A stretch of 64,000 nucleotides of DNA, taken from Ascarosepion bandense (lineage: Eukaryota; Mollusca; Cephalopoda; Sepiida; Sepiidae). Positions 43,668 to 53,640 of this stretch are shown here, piece by piece (within the stretch, counting starts at the first letter, position 1; every line of letters starts with the position of its first letter). The stretch spans positions 1,032,501-1,096,500 of the forward strand of contig JBBBDQ010001155.1 of NCBI GenBank assembly GCA_037127315.1. Reading direction: 5' to 3'. Below the pieces are notes generated by a model. The model was not told where the DNA came from. It made no database searches and was given only the letters and a program-made list of their open reading frames with translations. Made by a program: the position numbers and the translations under genes.

Positions 43668-44398
43668 AAAGGCCGGTGTGTATAAAGGCCGGTGTGTATA
43701 AAGGCTGGTGTGTATAAAGGCCAGTGTGTATAAAGGCTGGTGTGTATAAAGGCCGGTGTGTATAAAGGCCGGTGTGTATAAAGGCTGGTGTGTATAAAGG
43801 CCAGTGTGTATAAAGGCTGGTGTGTATAAAGGCCGGTGTGTATAAAGGCCGGTGTGTATAAAGGCTGGTGTGTATAAAGGCCGGTGTGTATAAAGGCCAG
43901 TGTGTATAAAGGCTGGTGTGTATAAAGGCTGGTGTGTATAAAGGCCGGTGTGTATAAAGGCTGGTGTGTATAAAGGCCGGTGTGTATAAAGGCCGGTGTG
44001 TATAAAGGCTGGTGTGTATAAAGGCCAGTGTGTATAAAGGCCTGGTGTGTATAAAGGCCGGTGTGTATAAAGGCCGGTGTGTATAAAGGCCTGGTGTGTA
44101 TAAAGGCTGTGTGTATAAAGGCCTGGTGTGTATAAAGGCCTGGTGTGTATAAAGGCCGGTGTGTATAAAGGCCGGTGTGTATAAAGGCTGGTGTGTATAA
44201 AGGCCGGTGTGTATAAAGGCCGGTGTGTATAAAGGCCGGTGTGTATAAAGGCCGGTGTGTATAAAGGCTGGTGTGTATAAAGGCCGGTGTGTATAAAGGC
44301 CGGTGTGTATAAAGGCCGGTGTGTATAAAGGCTGGTGTGTATAAAGGCCGGTGTGTATAAAGGCCGGTGTGTATAAAGGCCGGTGTGTATAAAGGCTG
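43668..44398 (+). repeat. 16-bp minisatellite, about 45 units
   Basis: Unit GTGTGTATAAAGGCCG, varying mainly at one base (CCG, CTG or CAG). A few 17-bp units have GGCCTG and one unit is shortened, around 44,040-44,150. Because 16 is not a multiple of 3 and the minus strand contains no stop trinucleotide, all three minus frames are open. The apparent 252-residue protein is a by-product. Confidence 0.97.
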
Positions 44399-44490
44399 AA
44401 ATATTGTGAATATAACAAAGAAGTTTGAATAACGTAAATAGTCTAATTAGTTACAATACCTCATCTTAGAAATATAAACAGATGTTAAAG
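44399..44490 (+). repeat. SINE family B-like 3' fragment
   Basis: ATTGTGAATATAACAAAGAA, then ACGTAAATAGTCTA, then ATACCTCATCTTAGAAATAT resemble the tail blocks at 6.5 kb and 53.3 kb. It starts immediately after the minisatellite, so the array grew inside or beside a SINE. Confidence 0.5.
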
Positions 44491-45207
44491 GAAAATTCAA
44501 GTCAAATAGGAACTAAGGAAACTGCTAACAATAATAAATCAGCATAATTTATTTTAAATATGAGGAAAAAAGGATTGGAAAACTTAATCACTAGACTTGT
44601 CAAAAGTAAAAGAAACAGCAAGGAACTGATTTGACAAGTTTAAAGAAATAAATAGCAGAACAATGACAGCAAAGACTAAAATGAGCAGTAAAAGGGCAAC
44701 TAGCCAAAAATGGCAAGTTTTACAGAGTCATGATCATCCACACCCTGAAAGGAGAAAGTATATGAAAGAAAAAGCTTTGATAAAATGAACAGATACAGAA
44801 GCCCACTCAAAATATTGTGTAAACAAAACAAAGACCAGTGCTTTGTTGTTTAAATGCAAAGGCTTTAAATCAATCTTACTTTGTTTTTTTGGGGTTTTTT
44901 ATTAAAAAAATAAAAAAGTAGTAATGTGACTGTGACAATCAGATGCAGCCTTGTTGATCATTCTGTAACTAGAAATATTTTCCTAGTTTTAATTATTTAC
45001 TCCAATGACTATCACTGCTTTGGAAGATGAGCCTTCTTGATTTAACTTTATCTTTAAGTAATAGAAATTTCACCAAAAAATTCAAGAAAGCTTGGAAGAT
45101 TCAGAATTCCAATAAGTTTCTTTATTTGAAACTGTTGACCAAGGTCAATAATATTGAATTTGATCAATTTGTTTTTATAGGTTAGTGTGTACCTGTGTGT
45201 TATATAT
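44491..45207. other. Unannotated A+T-rich stretch
   Basis: No recognisable element. Homopolymer T and A runs occur around 44,884-44,920. Confidence 0.5.
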
Positions 45208-45211
45208 ATGT

Positions 45212-45271
<60 letters not shown>
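45208..45271. repeat. (CA)n microsatellite
   Basis: About 30 CA units. Confidence 0.95.
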
Positions 45272-45273
<2 letters not shown>

Positions 45274-45359
45274 GGTGTGGTAGATAAATTGCCTAAGTTA
45301 GGCAAAGGAAACAATACTGGCATCTCATCTTATACCAAAATTACACAAAAGTATCTTTA

Positions 45360-46000
45360 AATACCAAACAGTAAATTTATTCAATAAAATTCCCATTGGC
45401 TTTAACCACGCCCTCCAGATGACTAAAATCTCCTGCAACTCTTCTGGATGACCTTGTTTAAGTTTGTGAATGCTGCCATAATTCTTATGTTCACTTCATC
45501 TTTGGTGTTGCAAAAGATTTTGTTGGTCTCTCACTCAAATGTGCCCCACACATAATCAAGGGAGATGAAATCCGGAAACTTAAGTAGCCAGTTGTCAAGG
45601 ATGATGTCACAAATTGTCTGACAGTCATGACTGGCTTCTCTTGTTTGTGTGGGATGGTGCCTGTTGCAAGACACAGGGTCTTCTAGCATCCATCCTCTTG
45701 ACCCTGGGCAGCATTACCTTCTCAAGGTACTTAATATAAGCCTCTGTGTTGAGTTTGAGGACTTGTGGGAAGATGAATAGGGGCATAATATTGCCATCAC
45801 TAGTGATCATTCCAAACACCTTCATAATCACCATTAGACTCATACAACTCTTTCCAAATTTTCTGCACTGTCCTCAGATTGACACCCAAACACTGAAAGG
45901 TTCATATTGAGGTTTTCAGTACCACAAGTTTTCAAATTTCTGGCAGAGTGAATTACATCATGCTACTTTTTTCCTCAAAGATGGTACCCAAGTTACCCTA
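45360..46000 (-). pseudogene. Tc1/mariner-superfamily transposase fragment
   Basis: The minus strand, about 45,843-45,625, reads SLMVIMKVFGMITSDGNIMP, FIFPQVLKLNTEAYIKYLEK, MLPRVKRMDARRPCVLQQAP and SHTN. This corresponds to the V(M)VFG-V-(S/T)S-x-G-x-(I/V)-MPP block and the QQDxAPxH block of transposases in this superfamily. The catalytic Asp expected after QQ is lost, giving QQAPSH. Further on, about 45,600-45,540, LDNWLLKFPDFISLDYVWGT corresponds to the third catalytic region (SPDLNPLDYYVWG), with its Asp retained in LDY. Then NTKDEVNIRIM follows near 45,500. Only the catalytic half is recognisable, with frameshifts. It is not the same element as the 34-kb mariner. Confidence 0.68.
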
Positions 46001-47784
46001 CTATACTGTGCAGTCAACAAAATAAAAAAAAATGACAACAATTTACCCATGCCACCATGTGTGTGTTTATATATATATATATATAAGAATACATTATTAG
46101 GAAGAGATACTTTTCCAAAATCACTTTCTGATATGAATGAAGACCAAGAATTCTTTTGATGAATTAACATTTTATAATAAATTTTATTTAAGAAAGTAAG
46201 TCTTGCTTTACTTTCTTTGAAAATACTAAAGGATATAGCTATATCTCTTCAAATCTAATAGTTAATGTTTTGGTATGTGGATTTTGACAAATCCTAGACT
46301 GATTGAATGGAAGATCGTAAAGCCCCTTTACTTGGAATCCAACTTTTATTTCAATTTAGCTATGAGAGTCACTCACTTGGCATCCTATAAAAACCTTTAA
46401 TTACCTGGCTTCTTAACTCTACTGTTCTACTAACCTCAAAAACTTATTTTCTTAATAATTGAACTGTAAGCCTTCATACCATGTCCATTAATATTGTCAT
46501 TATGCTATCAACTATTGTGGTATATATCATAAATTAGATTGTCATTTGATACAAGACAAGTGCATGAAACATGTTTTGCTAATCTACACAGAATTCTTGC
46601 AAACTCTGCAGACATTAAAAACTAAACCTGGTTCCATATGGAATTCTTTTGAATTAAAATTGGAATTTTGTTTGTTTATTTCTTTTCATCTGAAATAATC
46701 ATTTTTCTTTTTTTGATGAATTATAACAATTTCAAAAATGCCCAAAGCAACAGTTGCCCCACACATTAATCCCACCACCTTCTGTTTTTGCTTTTTTTTT
46801 TTGTGTCTCCAGGGTTGTATTCAATAATATTGGTGACTGAGGGAGGCAAGAGTGAAAATAATGTCAGAATTTATTCTCAGAATATCCTTCAGGTTGGAAT
46901 GTTTCTTTTAATGTCAGTTGGATTCAGGCTATCAATATTTGTACATAAGCTGCATATGCTGTTTTGATTTTGTCAAGTGCCTTTTCTTTTTGACAATTTC
47001 TTTTTCTTTTTTTTATTGGCAGACATTTGATGCATTTAAAAGTGTAAATTGACTCATTCATAGCAAAATGATGGGAACACCTCTCGGCAGTAAAATAAAT
47101 TCTTTTTCTTGGATATCACCCAGAATTTTTTTGTCTCCTTGTTTATTCCAACAGTTTGAAGAAGTCAATATTTTAAGAAATATTTTTTTTTCATTTAATT
47201 TCTCTTTGTCAGAGTGAACATGCAGCAGCGAACAAGGGGAGATAACTACTTCAGTCTTTTTTACCTTTCTGCAAATTTTATCACAGAGAAGGAAGAAAAA
47301 CCATTAGCATCAATTGATTTTTATTTGGAGAGTCTTAGAAATATATTCCAAAACTGCTTTCCAAACATTTTGGGAAAATCTCATTGCAAATGTTAAGAGA
47401 CAGAATAGAAAAATAACTGAGTGAAAATAAAAATAGTTTTACTAAAACTCTAAATATTTAAAATATTTTAACTAAATAAGAATTTTTTTATTATGAAGAA
47501 ATCATTAGCACATGAACACTAATATAGATATGCAGCTAAGTCTAGAACAAGGCCATAAGATTTGAGGACCCAATTGACTGAACTCATTAGTACATATGAG
47601 AGTGCTAAAAACTTCAAGTTGAGAAGTTTGTAACACTCTCTCATTATAAAAAAGCCTGTAGAAGGTTAACAAATAAAGACTTGCTGCTGAAAGAAAAATT
47701 AGAAATTGAGAAAATGTGAACAATGAATAAACTTTAAGAAAAAGAAGAATCATATTTAAACCTCCATTAGTATTGTGTTCTTTA
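46001..47784. other. Unannotated A+T-rich stretch with (AT)n at 46,068-46,085
   Basis: Only a short AT microsatellite is recognised. No convincing frame or repeat. Confidence 0.5.
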
Positions 47785-48065
47785 ACACAGTCATGGCTCT
47801 CCACAAATTCTAGCTCTTAGCAATTTTTCTTTTGCTAAAGTTGCCAGCCCCATTCTCTCATCCATTCCCATAAGTTTATCAAGTCTCTTGCTAATTTCCC
47901 TCATATCTCTTGCCCTCTGTATGTCCCATGAGGGTTAATTTTTCCAAGCCCTCTTTCTTCATTAACTGTAAAAGGAATTTCAGCTGTCTTTTCCTGATTT
48001 TGAGTAGATGTGCTCTTTCTGTTATCATTTTCTGTAAAACATTTCTGCTATCTTGATACATCATT
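47785..48065 (-). mobile_element. RTE-like LINE fragment, decayed
   Basis: Landmarks as in the 40.8-41.1 kb copy: TCATGGCTCTCCACAAATTC, TTTCCAAGCCCTCTTTCTTC and TTTCAGCTGTCTTTTCCTGA, then the block for the ML(R)I region. Stops occur in all frames. Confidence 0.68.
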
Positions 48066-49432
48066 TACTTCTTGATGTTTTTACTACTACTGTTATTTGT
48101 GGTTTTACAGGAAGAGAAATGAAATTTTGAAAAGTAGAATTAAAAAAGCCAGTGTTAAAAAAATTGTAATTTTTAAAAATTGAAATATGCAAAAATAGTT
48201 TTAATATGATTTTCAGTAAACATGACTGAAACCAGAAACTTCTTATAGTTACTTCGTATTTTTTTTTATTTTAAAGTTACTCGAATAATCATCAACATTT
48301 GACTTGCAGCTTGCTAAATATTAAAAGGTAGGGGGTGGCAAATACCTCACAGTATTAACAGAGGATTCAAATCAAATTAGAAACATTTTTTTGGCACATC
48401 ATGAGAAAAAAGAGAATTTAACACACAGAACCTTGGTGGCAAGAAGGAAATGGTCATGTGTTTGTGTGGAACGGAAAGCATGTCAAAACAAAGAGGGATA
48501 GCAAAAAAGTGAAACACTGCTTAAAGCTAAAAGGAATAGTTGTGGAGAGTCACAACCACTTACATCCTGGAAGGTACATAAAAATGTTCCATTTAAAAAT
48601 GAACATGAATAACACATCTGTAGAGAAATTGACATTGGTTGACATTTTTGTGTAACTGATTCAATTTCTTGTCAGAACATCCGAAAAACTTAATTTATCA
48701 CAAAGGTAAAGTTTTATTAGTTTCAGTTGAATGAAAAGAAATAAAAAGCAATTGATGCATAAATAAACCTTAAAAAACAGGAGAGCTCTAATTCAGCCTT
48801 TTCTTTTATAAACCTTGCTGGCTCATAGTGTATGGTCAACAAATCTGAAATATTAATTGGGACAACACAACTACATATTTAGAGCTCTGCTCAAAAGGGT
48901 CAACCGCTTGAAGAATTTCTTTGTCAAATTAAAACAAAGTTCAAAGAGCAGTTTAAATCTGTCAATAAGAGCATTATTAAAGTTTTCGTCCAAGAAATTT
49001 CTGAAAATCATGTTAAAAATAAACTTGGCTATTTTCTCAAATTATATGCATCTTCTTCAATCAATATCCATTTGCGTATGTGTAGCAGAAACAAATAAAA
49101 TTTTCACAAAATGGGACTTCACAAGCCTTTTGCATTCATTGCTTTTTGATTTGTTTTTATTCGCCTCTGGTGGTCTTGAATAGCTTACCTTCTGGTGCAC
49201 ATTCATAATTAGAGGATATTAATTTTTTAATTTCTGTAAACTTGCTTTAGCGAAATATAGTCCAAAGTTGAGTTCTCAAAAGCTACAGAAACCAAAAAAA
49301 AATTACCTCTTGCTGGACAGCACAGGCGCTAAAAATTAACTTTTAGCCATTCCTGAGATGAGAGGCATTGCTCAACTGACTCCAACACTTGTGGAAAATT
49401 CAATCCATTATTCATGGATAAATTTGCTAGAA
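48066..49432. other. Unannotated A+T-rich stretch
   Basis: An open frame at 48,857-49,183 has no recognisable similarity. The stretch ends at the target-site duplication of the next element. Confidence 0.45.
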
Positions 49433-49448
49433 GTGAAAAGAGGTCTTA
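49433..49448 (+). repeat. Target-site duplication, left copy
   Basis: GTGAAAAGAGGTCTTA is identical to 50,940-50,955. Confidence 0.9.
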
Positions 49449-50939
49449 TAGGCTTACTACCACTCCCCCCATCTTGAGGCAGTGCCATAAGCCTCGAGGG
49501 CGATCGAGTTTTCTCCTTGAATGTCTGGCGGCCCTGCAGGCCATTCCACGGTCCAGTGATCTTTCACGGCCTAGGAGAGTCTTCTATCGTGGGTTAGTGG
49601 AGGGCGTCATGAAGGATTCATTACGTGATGTGCTGCGCTTGTTGGAGGATGAGTTTCGCACGTTCTGGTCTTGGGTGCCAGGTAGTGATTATCTCAGCAA
49701 TTCTGAGTTTTCGCTTACCTGGCAATTAGCTCGGAATCACTTGCCTCTCAATGACAAGGCCTTCATATGGAGCCTGGTGGATTTGCCAGACTGTGAACGC
49801 TGCAACCTTGGCTTGGAAGAAACGGCTTTGCACACCTTCTACCATTGTTCACAGGTTTGCTCTCTATGGGACCGGGTCGGTGAGTTGACTGCTCGTATCG
49901 CACCACGAGAACTTGTGCTCATTGATCGTGCATTCGCCTGTGACAATGTGTTGCCCCTGTTTTCTGGGATGAAGCGTATGGTGTTTCTGCTAGCCACAGC
50001 TCAAATGGTGATTTGGACGACGCGAACGGAGGAAGTCTTGCGAGGTCAGCGTCTTTCACATCAGGATCTGATCCGCTATTTTGAGCATCAGCTCAAAATA
50101 AGGATTAGAACTGATTGGAAATGTTTGACTTCGACAGACTTCAGCCAAAGGTGGGTAAATGCAGCAAGTCTGGTTCACTTGAACGGGGTTAGTCTTGATT
50201 TTCTCTTTTAGATCTGCTGGTTACATCGGGGTGGATTCCTGTGGAACCCTCCCCTGGTTAAAGTAGCTCTCTTTTGTGTACCTAGTTAAAGTGAATGAAT
50301 CCGTTCCTAGCCTGTACCCAGCTTTCTCTTTTGTTATGATCCAAGTCGAGATTCTCAACCTCCCCAGTTTGTTTTGGTCTCCATTTATCTCGGCTGGTTC
50401 AGCCTTTTATTATCCCATTCCATTAATTTTTTACCCCCCTCCCCACTCTGTAGCAAGTGTGCTTCTTGATTTCACCATTTGGTGGAATACAGCGGCCACT
50501 CTTTTTTTCTGGGATGGACGGTTCTTACAAACATTGATTATTATTTTAATTCAAAAATTTGCTGTATTTTTAGTTTATTTTTGAGTTCATTCCCCTCCCA
50601 TCATTTCATTTTTCATTAAATAGTTTATAGTATGCTATTTGTACATATTATTGTACATATTATATTGTACATTATTTTATATTGTATATAAATACATTTT
50701 TATTTTCATGGGTTATCTTCCCCACTTTTTTAGGTGCCCCTTGAAAGTTTGTGGCATTGTGGTGTATGAAGGATTGGGAGTTGATGGATGGGTTCTTGTG
50801 GTGATTGTGCAAATTGTAATGAGTGAATGGGTCGTGATAGTGTTTAGCTAGGTATACGATAGTTCAGTGAGTACCAACCTCTTCCCCTCCCCTTTTCGGC
50901 CTTGTGCCACAATTTTGTATATTATACAGAATAAATAGT
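49449..50939 (+). mobile_element. L1-Tx1-like LINE, 5'-truncated insertion
   Basis: 1,491 bp bounded by a perfect 16-bp direct repeat. It contains the end of an ORF and a long 3' UTR of about 730 bp. The 3' end is TATACAGAATAAATA with no poly-A. It is visibly richer in G+C and CpG than its surroundings, which with the uninterrupted frame and perfect duplication points to a recent insertion. Confidence 0.85.
49450..50211 (+). CDS. L1-Tx1-like ORF2 C-terminal domain (partial, 253 residues)
   Basis: This is the uninterrupted end of a non-LTR retrotransposon polyprotein. The retained part begins inside the element, and the nearest upstream ATG (49,414) is in host DNA, so there is no true start. 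About residues 75-115 give the RVT-zinc-type segment: LTWQLARNHLPLNDKAFIWS, then CERC followed by H and C in a C-X2-C-X9-H-X4-C arrangement (roughly residues 115-133). That pattern, preceded by WxL(x)H/NxxLP(L), is typical of the C-terminal zinc domain of L1-Tx1 and related LINEs. An RT thumb-like Arg-rich helix lies before it. The RT and endonuclease core are missing because of 5' truncation. The function of the lone domain is nucleic-acid binding by inference. An R2-like or plant-L1-like source is possible but less likely. Confidence 0.72.
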   Translation, partial: RLTTTPPILRQCHKPRGRSSFLLECLAALQAIPRSSDLSRPRRVFYRGLVEGVMKDSLRDVLRLLEDEFRTFWSWVPGSDYLSNSEFSLTWQLARNHLPLNDKAFIWSLVDLPDCERCNLGLEETALHTFYHCSQVCSLWDRVGELTARIAPRELVLIDRAFACDNVLPLFSGMKRMVFLLATAQMVIWTTRTEEVLRGQRLSHQDLIRYFEHQLKIRIRTDWKCLTSTDFSQRWVNAASLVHLNGVSLDFLF

Positions 50940-50955
50940 GTGAAAAGAGGTCTTA
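50940..50955 (+). repeat. Target-site duplication, right copy
   Basis: GTGAAAAGAGGTCTTA is identical to 49,433-49,448. Confidence 0.9.
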
Positions 50956-52104
50956 CCGAAACCGCAGTCTTTTATAGGCCTTGCGAATTGAGCGGTTTGA
51001 CACTGGAAGTAGTAAACCGGTTTCGAAGCGGGAAAATAAAGATTATTCCACGTACAGAAATAGTCTATCTAAGAGTCTAAGTTTTCCCATAGGTGATTTA
51101 TTATTTTTTGTTATTTTGAATACTATTTGTTAAAAATGTTTTTTGTTTTCATTCTAAAAAATTAGTATAATTTAAGTCAAAGTAGAAATCCATTTATATT
51201 TTTTGCAACATTCGATGTTTTTTTTTTGTGGCATAGGAATTTTTGTTGTAATCGTAAATTGACCCAAAGAACCGAAACCGAAAGGAATTTTGCAAAATAG
51301 AAAATAAAAATGATTTTTGAGGGTAAGAGGTTTCCTTCCTATTTTTGATTTTCTAATGAATTAGAAGAACATTAGTATTATTAATGAAATTCATAGTGTG
51401 AAAAAAAAACGCTACTAACTTGCATTTTAAATTTCTTGTTGTTGCCCACATTTTTTTGTTATTGAAATTTAAAAATACGACTTTCTGATTCAATTAAATA
51501 TTTCTAATAAAATGATTTCGATATTTTTTCTGTTCGTTTAAATAAAAAGTGCAAGTAGTCATTTCTTAGTTTCATTCAAATTCAATCAAATATCGATTCT
51601 GGTTTAGGCAAACTTATAAATTCAAAATTGTTTATTGACACAGTGATTGAGAATTAATTTAAAAATAAAATTCAAGGTTTCAGATTTTGAAAATTCTTTA
51701 CACTATTTTTTATAGTTATTCTAACTAGTTTTTAGTTCAGGAAAAAAATGTAAGACAAAAAAGTAAGAGTTCAGGAAGACGAAAATATAGAAAATTGATT
51801 TTCTCTGGTAATCATTATTGTTTTTTTTTCTTTCTATTGGTTTTGACTTTTTTTTTAGTATATAAGTCCTATATGATGTTTGAAATAAAAGGATAAAAAT
51901 GTGCATGACTATCACACCGAACAAAAGTCGGTAAAAAGGAAGACACATTTCAATTCTCTTTTGATTTGATGTTTTGTTTACTTTAACATTAGAAAACACT
52001 TGATAAAAATATCAGTGTTTTTTGTGTGCACGTCTTTGAGAATGAGTTCAATTCTAACAAGAGTAAAACTTTGAGTAGTAAACTCAGATGTCTATAATCA
52101 TTTA
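50956..52104. other. Unannotated stretch, CpG-rich at its start
   Basis: 50,955-51,060 holds about eight CpG in 85 bp, including AAACCGGTTTCGAAGCGGG, unlike the CpG-poor sequence after it. The remainder is A+T-rich and unrecognised. Confidence 0.45.
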
Positions 52105-52410
52105 ACGGTAACCCCCAAGCAAAGCAATAAAGCCACTAAGACTCATGAGGTCAGTGAGAATGAAAGAAACTGAAAAAACGATACTGATAAAAAAACAATA
52201 TCACTATTATTGATGCAGCATTTAAATTTTTGAAGATCAAAGTTAACTGGAAACCAAGAGACTGGAAGAGAGTTCCATAAATAAGATGTGTGAGAGAAAA
52301 AAACTATTATTATGGTTACATAATAGTCACTCCTTAGGTCAGTAAGTACTTTTGAGACAGGGGAGAAGGAAAGAGGCAAGCGTAGTAACCACTTGACTTA
52401 AGTCAAGGGG
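52105..52410 (-). pseudogene. Jockey-like LINE 3' fragment
   Basis: The minus strand reads FFSHTSYLWNSLPVSWFPVN, then DLQKFKC (about 52,300-52,220), the same block as in the 38.2-kb copy (SRLWNSLP...CFP...NLQEFKC). The 3' end, CCCCCAAGCAAAGCAATAAA as read on the plus strand at about 52,110, is a mutated form of that family's GCAAGG terminal motif. It is 5'-truncated and decayed. Confidence 0.65.
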
Positions 52411-52559
52411 ATATTAATTACACTCTTCTCCTTGGTCTCTGCCTGGTCTGTCTGGGGTCTTGTCTGTATCAGCATTTTATATCTGCTTTTAGATCAAAAG
52501 CAGATCATTTTGGGATTTCACACTTGTATTTGATTCTGGGCTTCCCATTGGCTGGTAAA

Positions 52560-52735
52560 TACAATTCGCGTAGGCTCACGAAATGAAAATTTGATATTTG
52601 ATTAATTTTTATTTTTCAAGCGGAACATCTGCGTGAACTCGGATGTGCAACAACGAGTTTTGGTCGTTTGCTTTCTGGTCATTATAGAGCAAACATCTGG
52701 TCCCTCGCTTTTGCTCGGTCGGTATCACCACAACA
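52560..52735. other. CpG-rich patch
   Basis: About 11 CpG in 175 bp (for example AATTCGCG, AACAACGAG, GCTCGGTCGG) in a CpG-poor region. It could be a young repeat or a small regulatory patch. No frame or tRNA box is visible. Confidence 0.5.
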
Positions 52736-53640
52736 CTACAGTTACACTTAAATTTTAACAGTGAAGTAATGAAACCTAACTGCCAATCTAGTATTGCACT
52801 TCATGGTATCAAGGTACAAATTTCACTGTTATCATTCACTATATGAAATCTTATAAAACAGTACTGTAAAATATAAAATTCCTTCATTCCTAGCAGTAAA
52901 AGTTGTTTAATAACAATTCAAGAACACTGAGAAATTAGTAAAAATAAAGCAACAAGAGAAAGGGTTAACATTTAAGTGAATTCTTACTTGAGTAGAGAAT
53001 GCTGTTTTTCCAAAATGAAAGTTAATAATCAGTAAATTATCTTACATAAACAAAATTTTCAACACTTATATTCAATATTCATTAATGAATGAATTGTATA
53101 CTGAATAGGTTATTTTATTGGGAATTTTGATATCTTGTGTATGTTTTAAAAATTTAGGTTGGTGATATTTACAAAATTGTGCAGTTACATAAAAGAAAAT
53201 TCATTTATTGTTAGGAATCTTGTCCTCGTCTTTATTATCACATTCACAACGTTTTAACAGTAAAATGATGATGCCTAGCTGCCAATAGTGTAAAAATGGT
53301 TACAGTACCTCATCTCAGAAATGTGAACGGACCTTGAAAAAAAATTCCTGCTGAAGATATTACTTCAATAAAAAGATTTATGCAATATCAGTTGTGAAGA
53401 TAATAAAAATTTGTCCCAAACCTTACCAAAAATAATTAATTAAAACTCAACATTTCTATGAAAGTTGGGGGGGCTCGTATAATTTAATAAAACATATTTT
53501 CTTTCAGATTGAACAAGAAAAAATTATACCTACATTTAATAATATTTATTTAAAAATGAATTACTTGCAATTTTTCAGTGGGATTTGGAAATTCATCTTA
53601 TCATTGTTCATAGCAAGAGATTTTTATTAAATAAACATGT
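52736..53640. other. Unannotated stretch with SINE-like fragments
   Basis: CTTGTCCTCGTCTTTATTAT at 53,220 (minus sense) and TACCTCATCTCAGAAATGTG at 53,307 (plus sense) match parts of SINE family B and the 44.4-kb fragment. The arrangement is rearranged. Confidence 0.4.

Noticed and set aside
43668..44398. CRISPR-like array
   Set aside because: Units are contiguous with no unique spacers, and the context is eukaryotic. The 190-bp array at 31-32 kb fails for the same reason.
43660..44418. 252-residue minus-strand open frame of His/Tyr/Thr/Pro repeats
   Set aside because: It is the translation of a 16-bp minisatellite that has no stop trinucleotide on that strand in any frame.
49414..49449. 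ATG at 49,414 as the start of the L1-Tx1-like protein
   Set aside because: It lies upstream of the left target-site duplication in host DNA, so it is not part of the element.
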